This document shows positions 1-6,122 of a DNA stretch of 6,647 bases, one piece after another (the first letter of the stretch is position 1; each line of letters begins with the position of its first letter). The notes under the pieces were generated by a model that was not told where the DNA came from, ran no database searches, and saw only the letters and a program-made list of their open reading frames with translations. The DNA is from an uncultured Paracoccaceae bacterium (lineage in GTDB: Bacteria > Pseudomonadota > Alphaproteobacteria > Rhodobacterales > Rhodobacteraceae). A program made the position numbers and the translations under genes. The stretch is from contig CAKZNY010000372.1 of NCBI GenBank assembly GCA_937132145.1, positions 1-6,647 on the forward strand, written 5' to 3'.

Positions 1-14
1 AATCTGTCCGGTGC

Positions 15-71
15 ACCAATGGCCGATCAAAGGCCCCCACATTGGTAAAATAATTTTACCATTGGCAAAAT
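15..71. promoter_or_regulatory. Operator-like palindrome and direct repeats upstream of dctP
   Basis: A perfect odd palindrome, TGGTAAAATAATTTTACCA, lies at 43-61 with 9-bp arms around a central A at 52. It extends to 40-64 with one mismatched pair. The motif ATTGG(T/C)AAAAT occurs at 41-51 and again at 61-71, exactly 20 bp apart and so on one face of the helix. A further ACCA half-site lies inverted at 15-18. TGGT/ACCA half-sites are typical of GntR-type regulators, but the 11-bp gap here is wider than their usual spacing, so no regulator family is assigned. TTGGTA at 42-47 with CAAAAT at 66-71 (18-bp spacer) is a weak sigma-70 candidate that this dyad would cover. No regulator gene is visible in the window. 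Confidence 0.5.
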
Positions 72-87
72 CCCGTTCTCACTGTAG

Positions 88-120
88 CCTCCCAAAATTA
101 CAAAATAGAGTTCTGGGAGG
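88..120 (+). promoter_or_regulatory. Possible hairpin masking the dctP ribosome binding site
   Basis: CCTCCCA at 88-94 is the exact complement of TGGGAGG at 114-120, and the second arm is the strong Shine-Dalgarno element of dctP (GGGAGGG, 115-121, five bases before the ATG at 127). Two more A-T pairs (96-97 with 111-112) extend the stem beyond one mismatch. If the transcript starts upstream of 88, the stem would hide the ribosome binding site. A different weak promoter pair (TTCTCA at 76-81 and TACAAA at 99-104) would start transcription near 111 and remove the left arm, so the hairpin depends on the real start site. Confidence 0.35.
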
Positions 121-126
121 GACCAC

Positions 127-1134
127 ATGAAACACTATATCTTTAGGGCCGCGACCATCGCGGCCATCACGATGGCGTTTGGTACGCAAGCTATGGCGGT
201 CGAATGGAACGTCTCTGTTTGGGGTAAACGCCGCGCGTTTACGGAGCACATCGAGCGTCTGGCCGAGCTGGTTAGCGAAAAGACGAATGGCGAGTTCACG
301 TTTAACATCTCCTACGGCGGTCTTTCCAAAAATAAAGAAAACCTTGACGGTATTTCCATTGGCGCGTTTGAAATGGCGCAGTTTTGTGCCGGTTATCACG
401 CCGACAAAAACCCATCAATCACGGTGCTAGAGCTGCCATTCCTGGGTGTTCAGGATCTGCGTCAGGAAATCAAAGTTTCACAGGCTATTTACGCGCACCC
501 AGCCGTTATCGCCGATCTGGCACGCTGGAATGCGACCCTGCTGATGCCATCCCCGCTGCCACAGTATAATATTATTGGCAAAGGCGAAGCACCGCGCACA
601 TTAGCGGACTATAAAGGCATGACAGTTCGCGCAACCGGTGGTGTTGGCCGTGCGATGGCAGCTGTTGGTGCGGTTCCCACATCCATGTCAGCGACCGAAG
701 TTCGCCAAGCCATGGACAGCGGCGTTGTGAAAACGGTCGCCTTTGCGCCACACGCGCACATGTCTTATGGCACGATCGAAAGCGCCACCTGGTGGACGAC
801 CAACCTTAATCCGGGCACTGTGAACTGCCCTGTTGTGGTGAACACGGATGCGCTGAACGACCTGTCTGACAGTGAGCGTGAAGCGCTGCTTAGTTCGGTC
901 GACGAAGCCCTTGAGTACTACGTCGAGTACTACGAAAACAAAACCATGGCCGCTTGGGGCCCAGCCCTGGACGAACGTGGCATTGAGCGGATCACGTATT
1001 CCGAAGAAGAACTTGCCGCCTTCCGCGAGATTGTTGCCGGTCCCGCTGCTGCCGCATGGATCGAGGACATGAACGCTCGTGGCCTACCAGCACAAGAGCT
1101 GTACGATCTGGTTATCGACACACTGGCCAACTAA
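127..1134 (+). CDS. dctP: TRAP transporter substrate-binding protein, DctP family
   Basis: Periplasmic solute receptor of a tripartite ATP-independent periplasmic (TRAP) transporter. It captures a ligand, usually an organic anion, and delivers it to the DctQ/DctM membrane unit, which uses an ion gradient for uptake. The 335-residue length is normal for the family. Residues 1-24 form a Sec signal peptide (Lys2 and Arg7, hydrophobic core, likely cleavage after AMA at 22-24). The mature protein starts with the usual short beta strand (VEWNVSVWG). The conserved arginine that salt-bridges ligand carboxylates in DctP proteins is best assigned to Arg168 in MTVRATGG. The following segment, including VRQAMDSG at 192-199 and the Trp/Asn-rich stretch 221-229, fits the second lobe. 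The start is fixed by GGGAGGG five bases upstream. The mature protein has only two cysteines, Cys87 and Cys234. The substrate cannot be deduced; a carboxylate or sulfonate is a guess from the family. Confidence 0.93.
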   Translation: MKHYIFRAATIAAITMAFGTQAMAVEWNVSVWGKRRAFTEHIERLAELVSEKTNGEFTFNISYGGLSKNKENLDGISIGAFEMAQFCAGYHADKNPSITVLELPFLGVQDLRQEIKVSQAIYAHPAVIADLARWNATLLMPSPLPQYNIIGKGEAPRTLADYKGMTVRATGGVGRAMAAVGAVPTSMSATEVRQAMDSGVVKTVAFAPHAHMSYGTIESATWWTTNLNPGTVNCPVVVNTDALNDLSDSEREALLSSVDEALEYYVEYYENKTMAAWGPALDERGIERITYSEEELAAFREIVAGPAAAAWIEDMNARGLPAQELYDLVIDTLAN

Positions 1135-1154
1135 TCCGGCCCGTATAAAAACAG

Positions 1155-1186
1155 CCTCGCCCTTCATGCAAGGGCGGGGTTTTCTT
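1155..1186 (+). terminator. Intrinsic terminator/attenuator between dctP and dctQ
   Basis: Arms CCTCGCCCTT (1155-1164) and AAGGGCGGGG (1170-1179) pair over ten positions with one G-U wobble around the five-base loop CATGC, and are followed by TTTTCTT at 1180-1186. This is a standard intrinsic terminator. It begins 20 bases after the dctP stop and ends 17 bases before the dctQ start. The likely role is partial termination, so that the binding protein is made in excess over the permeases, because no clear promoter for dctQ fits in the remaining gap. Confidence 0.85.
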
Positions 1187-1203
1187 AAGTTGGAGATACC
1201 GAC

Positions 1204-1848
1204 GTGTCAGCCTATACCCCCGTTCTGGAAGACGACAGCCTTCTAAGCAAACTCGATCGAAACCTGTATAAACTTGAATCTCATCTTGCCCTGATTGGCG
1301 GGTTGGCGGCGTTCTCGTTGATGATGTTGGCGGTTGTCAGCGTTACCGGACGCAACCTGTTTAACCGACCCCTGCCCGGTTACGTGGACTGGATCGAGCA
1401 GGCCATGCCCCTGCTGGCCTTTGTCGGCGTATCTTATGCACAGCGCCTTGGTGGGCATATCCGCATGGATATTTTGATCGGGCGATTGCGGGGACGTTGG
1501 TTGTGGGGGGCCGAGTTGGCCTCGACCATCGTGATGCTAGCGCTGATGCTACTGCTGGTTTGGGGCACTTGGGCGCATTTCCAGCGTTCATTCGATTTCG
1601 CCTCACCAAACTGGAGCCGTGATTCATCATTGGATATCAGCCTGCCGCTTTGGCCTGCCAAACTGCTGGTGACCTTCTCTTTCTTTGTTCTAAGCCTTCG
1701 ATTAATGCTGCAAATCTGGGGATACGGGCGCGCCATACGCACCGGAACCAGCAGCCCGATCGCCGTTCCACTTATTGAAAGCGCGGCCTCCGCCGCCGCG
1801 AACGAGGCGGCTGCCGTTTCAGGTTTTGACGAGGAAATAAACAAATGA
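1204..1848 (+). CDS. dctQ: TRAP transporter small permease, DctQ family
   Basis: Small integral membrane subunit of the TRAP transporter; it pairs with DctM in the inner membrane and is needed for uptake. The 214-residue protein has four predicted membrane segments at about 27-49, 61-79, 102-124 and 149-172, the standard DctQ layout. Family-type features include the GRNLFNRPLPGYVDWIE stretch (49-65), with its charged loop before helix 2, and the GGHIRMDIL motif (83-91) after helix 2. The start is GTG at 1204, preceded by GGAG at 1192-1195 with eight bases of spacing; no ATG in this frame keeps the family N-terminus. The C-terminal 25 residues are alanine-rich and acidic, beyond the last helix, and probably disordered. 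It follows the dctP terminator and overlaps dctM by four bases (ATGA), which suggests translational coupling of the two permeases. Confidence 0.9.
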   Translation: MSAYTPVLEDDSLLSKLDRNLYKLESHLALIGGLAAFSLMMLAVVSVTGRNLFNRPLPGYVDWIEQAMPLLAFVGVSYAQRLGGHIRMDILIGRLRGRWLWGAELASTIVMLALMLLLVWGTWAHFQRSFDFASPNWSRDSSLDISLPLWPAKLLVTFSFFVLSLRLMLQIWGYGRAIRTGTSSPIAVPLIESAASAAANEAAAVSGFDEEINK

Positions 1849-3254
1849 CTTCTATCGATATCGGCCTGATCGTTTCAGGCTTCATGCTATTCATGGTTCT
1901 GATCGGCGTTCGGGTGGCATTTGCGGCAGCCCTGACCGGACTGACCGGACTTATCTGGATTTTCTGGGCCAAAAAAGGCTATGATCCAACCGAATTCATG
2001 TGGGCGCTGACCGTTGCGGTCAAGACCGCCGGACAGGTGCCACACTCCAAAATCGCCTCGCAAGCCTTGTCGCTGATCCCGACTTTCATCCTGATCGGCT
2101 ACCTCGCCTATTACGCGGGCCTCACCAAAGCCCTGTTCGAGGCGGCCAAACGCTGGCTCGGATGGCTGCCCGGCGGCTTGGCTGTCTCAACGGTATTTGC
2201 TACCGCAGGGTTTGCAGCCGTCTCGGGGGCCTCGGTTGCCACCGCGGCGGTTTTCGCTCGCATTGCCATCCCCGAGATGTTGGCCCAGGGATATGACAAG
2301 CGTTTCGCCGCTGGCGTTGTGGCCGCGGCAGGAACACTGGCATCCTTGATCCCCCCCTCTGCCATCCTTGTGATTTACGCGATCATCGTGGAGCAAGACG
2401 TGGGCCGCCTGTTGTTGGCAGGCTTCATCCCCGGGGCATTTTCAGCCGTGATCTACGGCCTTCTGGTCGTTGGTTTGGCGCTGGTATTCAAGGATTTCGG
2501 CCCTCCGGTTGGCGGGTTTACATGGAAACAGCGGTTCCAGTCGCTGCCCGGCGCGTTCCCGATTTTCTTCGTTGTCGCGATCATCATCTTCTTCATTTAC
2601 AACCCGTTTGGCGGTGATGCATGGGGCACCCCGACCGAGGGTGGTGCGCTCGGTGCGTTCGTGGTTCTTATAATCGCGCTCGCCAAAGGGATGCGCTGGA
2701 AGCAACTAAAAGAAGCCTTGATGGAAACCGCCAAGCTGACCGTGATGATCTTCACAATCATCTGGGGTGTGCTGATTTATGTACGCTTCCTTGGCTTTGC
2801 CGACCTGCCGGGGGTATTTTCGGACTGGATCACCTCGTTGGATCAAAGCCCGATGTTGACGCTGGTATACATCCTGCTGGCCTATGCGGTTTTGGGAATG
2901 TTCATGGATGCGATCGGCATGTTGCTGCTTACGCTTCCGGTCGTTTACCCTGCCGTGATGGCCCTTAACGGGGGCGAGTTCGTCTCGGCGGCGGACAGTG
3001 CATTTGGCATGTCCGGCACGGCCTGTGCGATCTGGTTCGGGATTCTGGTGGTCAAAATGGCGGAGCTGTGTCTGATCACGCCCCCCATCGGTCTCAACTG
3101 TTTCGTGGTGGCAGGCGTGCGCCCCGATATTACGGTTCAGCAAGTGTTCTGGGGCGTAACACCGTTCTTCGTGGCTGACGCGTTGACCATCGCAGGTCTC
3201 GTCGCCTTCCCGGGCATCGTTCTTTATCTGCCGAGGTTATTGCTGGGAATTTAA
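1845..3254 (+). CDS. dctM: TRAP transporter large permease, DctM family
   Basis: Main translocating subunit of the TRAP transporter, a member of the ion transporter superfamily, with about 12 or more hydrophobic helices over 469 residues. Diagnostic DctM segments are visible: SGASVATAAVFARIAIPEM (127-145), TLASLIPPSAILVIYAI (164-180) with the re-entrant-loop prolines, TPTEGGALGA (262-271), GMFMDAIGMLLLTLPV (351-366) and ELCLITPPIGLN (407-418). The two PP motifs mark the paired hairpin loops that bind the cation and substrate in this superfamily. The ATG overlaps the dctQ stop, and GAGG at 1831-1834 lies ten bases upstream. The length is slightly above the usual 425-450 residues, owing to a longer stretch at about 42-75 between helices 1 and 2. 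The gene ends in a TTAA shared with the convergent DsrC-like gene, leaving no room for a dedicated terminator. Confidence 0.94.
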   Translation: MTSIDIGLIVSGFMLFMVLIGVRVAFAAALTGLTGLIWIFWAKKGYDPTEFMWALTVAVKTAGQVPHSKIASQALSLIPTFILIGYLAYYAGLTKALFEAAKRWLGWLPGGLAVSTVFATAGFAAVSGASVATAAVFARIAIPEMLAQGYDKRFAAGVVAAAGTLASLIPPSAILVIYAIIVEQDVGRLLLAGFIPGAFSAVIYGLLVVGLALVFKDFGPPVGGFTWKQRFQSLPGAFPIFFVVAIIIFFIYNPFGGDAWGTPTEGGALGAFVVLIIALAKGMRWKQLKEALMETAKLTVMIFTIIWGVLIYVRFLGFADLPGVFSDWITSLDQSPMLTLVYILLAYAVLGMFMDAIGMLLLTLPVVYPAVMALNGGEFVSAADSAFGMSGTACAIWFGILVVKMAELCLITPPIGLNCFVVAGVRPDITVQQVFWGVTPFFVADALTIAGLVAFPGIVLYLPRLLLGI

Positions 3255-3616
3255 CCCGTGCTCCACGCGCGGGGTTGCTTCATGCCGGCCATTTTCACGG
3301 CCTGCTTGACGTAACCATACGGGAAAAGTTCAAACAGCAAACGGCGGCCGTCGTGCTTGCTCATATCGTGCTTTTCGCCCAGAAACCGGTTCACATGGCG
3401 CACATCGACGGCCACGCCGTGGTCAGCATACGACTGGCGCATGAATTCAATGACATCCCAGTGGTCTTGGGTCAGCTCGATATTCTCGGCCTTGGCCACG
3501 GCATGGGCGAAATCCTGCGTCCACAGATCGGGATCAACCAGATAGCCGTGCCCGTCCAGCGTCACCTTGCCGCTCGGCAATTCCAATTCGGTTGTTTGGT
3601 CCGGTCTCGTTCGCAT
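3251..3616 (-). CDS. DsrC/TusE-family sulfur-relay-like protein lacking the catalytic cysteines
   Basis: Small soluble cytoplasmic protein of 121 residues. The family fold is clear: DGHGYLVDPDLWTQDFAHAVA (21-41), the Glu-Leu-Thr-x-x-His-Trp segment (46-53: IELTQDHW), VIEFMRQSYADHG (55-67) and the C-terminal RRLLFELFPYGYVKQAVKMAG (91-111). DsrC carries sulfur on two C-terminal cysteines and TusE on the penultimate one. Here the inner position is Val107 (KQAVKMAG where the family has KQACKIAG), the tail reads PRAWSTG instead of PTGCV, and no cysteine occurs anywhere. Classical persulfide relay is therefore impossible, and a regulatory or binding role is more likely. Cysteine-lacking family members are known and treated as a separate group. 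The ATG at 3616 is chosen because GGAGAGG (complement of 3623-3629) lies six bases upstream; a TTG at 3640 would place that element inside the gene. It is divergent from nnrS and shares an FNR-type box with it. Confidence 0.85.
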   Translation of the reverse strand: MRTRPDQTTELELPSGKVTLDGHGYLVDPDLWTQDFAHAVAKAENIELTQDHWDVIEFMRQSYADHGVAVDVRHVNRFLGEKHDMSKHDGRRLLFELFPYGYVKQAVKMAGMKQPRAWSTG

Positions 3617-3622
3617 GATGAT

Positions 3623-3650
3623 CCTCTCCGCAATTTCCAATCTAAATATA
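3623..3650 (-). promoter_or_regulatory. -10 element and ribosome binding site of the DsrC-like gene
   Basis: On the minus strand TATATT (complement of 3645-3650) matches the -10 consensus at five of six bases and would place the transcript start near 3636-3638. That is 40-42 bp from the centre of the FNR-type box at 3671-3684, the spacing expected of a class II activated promoter. GGAGAGG (complement of 3623-3629) is the Shine-Dalgarno element, six bases before the ATG. No good -35 hexamer is seen, which fits an activator-dependent promoter. Confidence 0.5.
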
Positions 3651-3670
3651 TGGAAAAGTGAATGTAAGAC

Positions 3671-3684
3671 ATGACATAAATCAA
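3671..3684. promoter_or_regulatory. FNR/NNR-type box between the divergent genes
   Basis: ATGAC-ATAA-ATCAA matches the CRP/FNR-family site TTGAC-N4-ATCAA at nine of ten informative bases, and the strict FNR palindrome TTGAT-N4-ATCAA at eight. FNR, FnrL and NNR/Dnr proteins use such sites to respond to low oxygen and nitric oxide. The centre (3677.5) lies about 61 bp from the start codon of the DsrC-like gene and 68 bp from that of nnrS. Plausible -10 elements lie at class II distance on both sides: TATATT (3650-3645, minus) and GATAAC (3705-3710, plus). One site could therefore activate both genes. The regulator itself is not in the window. Confidence 0.6.
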
Positions 3685-3703
3685 TACCACGCGAGATTTG
3701 TTC

Positions 3704-3718
3704 TGATAACTTCTATCA
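3704..3718. promoter_or_regulatory. Second dyad over the nnrS transcription start region
   Basis: TGATA-ACTTC-TATCA is a perfect five-base inverted repeat with a five-base spacer. It covers the candidate nnrS -10 element (GATAAC, 3705-3710) and the predicted transcript start near 3717-3719, where a bound protein would repress. It does not have FNR spacing, and it is short enough to have arisen by chance. Confidence 0.25.
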
Positions 3719-3745
3719 AAATTCAGATGGAAATCGAGCTTTTCA

Positions 3746-4909
3746 ATGCAAAATACATCCCAACGTCGCCGCGCCTATAAAGGCCCAATCCTGTTCAGCC
3801 ACGGGTTTCGGATATTCTTCCTGATGGCTGGTATCTGGGCGGCCTTGGCCATGACCCTCTGGGTGGTTTTTCTGGCTACAGGAAACCAAATCCCCAGCCG
3901 CATGATCGGCGCAGACTGGCATATGCACGAGATGATTTTCGGGTATTCCAGCGTCGTGATCGCAGGGTTTCTGCTAACAGCCGTGCCAAACTGGACAGGG
4001 CGTTTGCCTGTTTTGGGCTGGCCGGTCATGGTTTTGGCAGGGATATGGGTGGCAGGGCGCATCGCGATATTCGTGTCGGAATGGTTGCCGACAATTGTCG
4101 CACCGCTGATCGATTCCGCCTTCTTGGTCGTCCTTGGAGCCGTACTGGCACGCGAGATCATCGCCGGTAAAAACTGGCGAAACCTCATGGTTCTGGGCGT
4201 CGTCGCCCTGCTGGCCATAGCAAACGGCATATTCCATTACGAATCCCTTAACGGGACCGCTTACGGCGGCTATGGCATTCGATTGGGCGTTGGCACCATC
4301 ATTTTCCTGATCATCCTGATCGGCGGACGTATCATCCCCAGCTTCACTCGCAACTGGTTGGTACGCCAAGGCCCCGGCCCCCTGCCCACCCCCGTTAACC
4401 GTTTTGACATGTTTGCAATCGGCATCGCCGTAGCCACCCTTGTGACATGGATGATCGCCCCCGAATTCATCGGCGTGCGCATCCTTAGCGCCCTCGCCGC
4501 CGCTACCCACGCGATACGTGTCGCTCGATGGGCTGGCTGGCGCACACTGTCCGAGCCGTTGGTGCTAATCCTGCACATCGGATACGCGTTCATACCGCTG
4601 GGTTTCCTGCTGTTGGCCATTGGCGACGGCACCCAAATCCCGCATGCGTGGATGGTCGGCGTTATCGGCGTGATGACAATGGCCATGATGACGCGCGTAA
4701 GCCTTGGACACTCGGGGCGTCCGCTGGCGTCGAGCAAACCCACATGGGCTATTTACGTCGCCGTTGTTCTGGCGGCATTACTGCGGGTCACCGTCGGGTT
4801 CCTGCCGGAGCAAACCTATCTGCTATACGCGTCCGCAACCATGTGGGTAGCAGCCTTCGCGGGTTTCGCCATTGTGTACTACCCGATACTGGCAAAACCG
4901 CGCGTTTAG
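3746..4909 (+). CDS. nnrS: NnrS family protein, heme/copper membrane protein of NO response
   Basis: Integral membrane protein of 387 residues with about 12 hydrophobic helices, the family's normal size and layout. NnrS was first found as a heme- and copper-containing protein controlled by the NO regulator NnrR in Rhodobacter, and in other bacteria it lessens nitrosative stress, probably by limiting iron-nitrosyl complexes. Family motifs: SHGFRIFFL (18-26), WHMHEMIFGY (58-67), GGRIIPSFTRNWL (193-205), ATHAIRVARWAGWRT (253-267), HIGYAFIPLG (277-286) and MTRVSLGHSGRPL (315-327). Candidate metal ligands are His19, His58, His60, His61, His255, His277, His300 and His322, in or beside membrane segments. 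The ATG at 3746 has only a weak GAG at 3736-3738; another ATG at 3727 is out of frame and opens a 17-codon reading frame that overlaps the start. Divergent from the DsrC-like gene, with an FNR-type box 68 bp upstream. No terminator is visible after it. Confidence 0.92.
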   Translation: MQNTSQRRRAYKGPILFSHGFRIFFLMAGIWAALAMTLWVVFLATGNQIPSRMIGADWHMHEMIFGYSSVVIAGFLLTAVPNWTGRLPVLGWPVMVLAGIWVAGRIAIFVSEWLPTIVAPLIDSAFLVVLGAVLAREIIAGKNWRNLMVLGVVALLAIANGIFHYESLNGTAYGGYGIRLGVGTIIFLIILIGGRIIPSFTRNWLVRQGPGPLPTPVNRFDMFAIGIAVATLVTWMIAPEFIGVRILSALAAATHAIRVARWAGWRTLSEPLVLILHIGYAFIPLGFLLLAIGDGTQIPHAWMVGVIGVMTMAMMTRVSLGHSGRPLASSKPTWAIYVAVVLAALLRVTVGFLPEQTYLLYASATMWVAAFAGFAIVYYPILAKPRV

Positions 4910-5020
4910 TAACGTTATCTGACAAACTGAAAAAAGAGCTTGGCATCAATCGCAACGCTGTTCATATTTCGAAAAGAGATATTGTAGCGTCTGATTCTCC
5001 ATTGGAAAAAGAGAAATGCC
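4910..5020 (+). other. Gap between nnrS and the PHP gene
   Basis: This 111-base gap is AT-richer than its surroundings. It holds no hairpin with a T-run and no convincing sigma-70 pair, so the PHP gene may be read through from nnrS or have its own weak promoter. TTGGC-ATCA-ATCGC at 4942-4955 resembles an FNR-type box only poorly. GAGA at 5011-5014 serves as the ribosome binding site of the PHP gene. A second, out-of-frame ATG lies at 5016. Confidence 0.3.
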
Positions 5021-5947
5021 ATGCCGACCAGCTTCTTCTCCGCCGCAGGGAAATTCCATCGTGGAAACCTGCACACCCATTCAACCAATTCGGACGGCGT
5101 TCTTCCCCCCGGGGAAGTCTGCCGCCGATATCAGGCCGAAGGATATGATTTCATTTCGCTGACGGATCACTTCGTCGGGTTGTTCGATTATCCGATCACG
5201 GACACAACGCCCTTCCACAATGGACATTTCACGACCATCCCCGGGGCTGAACTGCACACCGGCAAGATGGAGAACGGCCACATTTGGCATATTTTGGCGG
5301 TTGGGCTGCCGCATGATTTCACCCCGCCGAATGCACCATATTTACACTCGGTGGAAGACTCGGAATTCGGCGCCAGTATTGCACAGCGCGCCCGTGATGC
5401 CGGAGCGTTCGTTACCATCGCGCATCCGCATTGGTCCGGAATGAGCGAGGCCGACGCCCGCTCCATTACCGCCGCCCACGCGGTGGAGATTTACAACTAC
5501 GGCTGTGTCGTTGACAATGATCGTGGCGAGGGTTTCCTAACGCTGGAACATCTGCTGAACAACGGGCGCAAATTGAACATGGTCGCCACGGACGACGCGC
5601 ATTTCAATACACCCGATTTCTTTGGCGGCTGGGTCATGGTCAAAGCAACACAAAACACCCCCGAAGCCCTTTTGACGGCCCTTAAAGCGGGCGAGTATTA
5701 CTCTAGCACCGGACCACAAATCAACGATATCCGGATGACCAAGGACGGCATCGAGGTGGACTGCTCCTCGGCGGCGACCATAATCGTTCAGGGTCAGGGA
5801 CCATCCATGGCAACCCAGCACGGGCAATCGATGACCACCGCCCAGCTTTCACTGGAGCGACTAAGCGACTCGCCGTGGGTGCGCGTAACCGTTATTGATC
5901 GCGCCGGAAAACGGGCATGGTCAAATCCGATCTGGCGTGAAAGCTAA
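5021..5947 (+). CDS. PHP-domain metallohydrolase, CehA/McbA-like
   Basis: Probably a cytoplasmic metal-dependent phosphoesterase or hydrolase of 308 residues; no signal peptide is seen. PHP motifs appear in order: HTHSTNSDG (18-26, His18, His20, Asp25), LTDH (47-50, Asp49, His50), GAELH (75-79, Glu77, His79), His90 in IWHILAVG, AHPHWSG (134-140, His135, His137) and TDDAH (190-194, Asp191 or Asp192, His194). This is a full candidate set for a multinuclear Mn, Fe or Zn site, so the enzyme is probably active. Residues from about 228 to 308 form a beta-rich tail ending in GKRAWSNPIW, as in the stand-alone PHP proteins annotated CehA/McbA-like. Substrates vary within that group, so none is assigned. 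The ATG has GAGA six bases upstream. It lies downstream of nnrS on the same strand, but a link to NO metabolism is not shown by the sequence. Confidence 0.87.
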   Translation: MPTSFFSAAGKFHRGNLHTHSTNSDGVLPPGEVCRRYQAEGYDFISLTDHFVGLFDYPITDTTPFHNGHFTTIPGAELHTGKMENGHIWHILAVGLPHDFTPPNAPYLHSVEDSEFGASIAQRARDAGAFVTIAHPHWSGMSEADARSITAAHAVEIYNYGCVVDNDRGEGFLTLEHLLNNGRKLNMVATDDAHFNTPDFFGGWVMVKATQNTPEALLTALKAGEYYSSTGPQINDIRMTKDGIEVDCSSAATIIVQGQGPSMATQHGQSMTTAQLSLERLSDSPWVRVTVIDRAGKRAWSNPIWRES

Positions 5948-5972
5948 GCAACTTGTGAGTGGCTTAGCTTTC
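5939..5972 (+). repeat. 11-bp inverted repeat over the PHP gene stop codon
   Basis: GAAAGCTAAGC (5939-5949) and GCTTAGCTTTC (5962-5972) are perfect inverted copies around a 12-base loop. The left arm contains the last codons and the TAA stop (5945-5947). No T-run follows on the plus strand, and the left arm is not preceded by an A-run, so this is not a standard intrinsic terminator in either direction. It may protect the 3' end of the transcript or act with Rho. Confidence 0.55.
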
Positions 5973-6122
5973 GTAAAAACTCGGTAAATCTCCAGATGCC
6001 CGGCACCCGCTAGAAATTCACGGTCGGGCGACCAAAGCCCCTCGCATTTAAAAAAGGCTGCGGTAATGAGGTAAGTGTTCGCAATTAAATGCGGACAGGT
6101 CCAGAACGCCACGCAAAAAAAC
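5973..6122. other. Non-coding stretch between the PHP gene and the nirK terminator
   Basis: I see no credible gene here; short open frames on both strands lack ribosome binding sites and resemble nothing I recognise. A weak hairpin, GTTCGCA-ATTAAA-TGCGGAC at 6077-6096, has one G-U pair and no T-run. The A-run at 6115-6121 belongs to the minus-strand terminator of the nirK remnant. Confidence 0.4.

Noticed and set aside
1434..1844. 136-codon minus-strand frame inside dctQ
   Set aside because: Shadow of the clear DctQ frame; no family motifs and no ribosome binding site.
3253..3276. Bidirectional terminator at the dctM/DsrC-like junction
   Set aside because: AACCC/GGGTT and CGTG/CACG pairings are separated by an unpaired bulge, and no T-run follows on either strand.
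3617..3640. Longer start (TTG at 3640) for the DsrC-like gene, adding eight residues
   Set aside because: It would put the strong GGAGAGG ribosome binding site inside the gene and the candidate transcript start at 3636-3638 downstream of the start codon; the ATG at 3616 fits both.
3974..4510. 178-codon minus-strand frame inside nnrS
   Set aside because: Its composition is that of a shadow frame of a membrane protein gene, while the plus strand has complete NnrS motifs.
4942..4955. Possible FNR-type box upstream of the PHP gene
   Set aside because: TTGGC-N4-ATCGC departs from the consensus at three of ten bases.
4528..5148. 206-codon plus-strand frame bridging nnrS and the PHP gene
   Set aside because: It is out of frame with both recognised proteins and overlaps each; the translation shows no family features.
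6077..6096. Hairpin GTTCGCA/TGCGGAC as a terminator
   Set aside because: AT-rich loop, one wobble pair and no T-run on either strand.
5921..6112. 63-codon minus-strand frame downstream of the nirK remnant
   Set aside because: No ribosome binding site and no recognisable family; it runs into the end of the PHP gene and lies beyond the strong nirK terminator.
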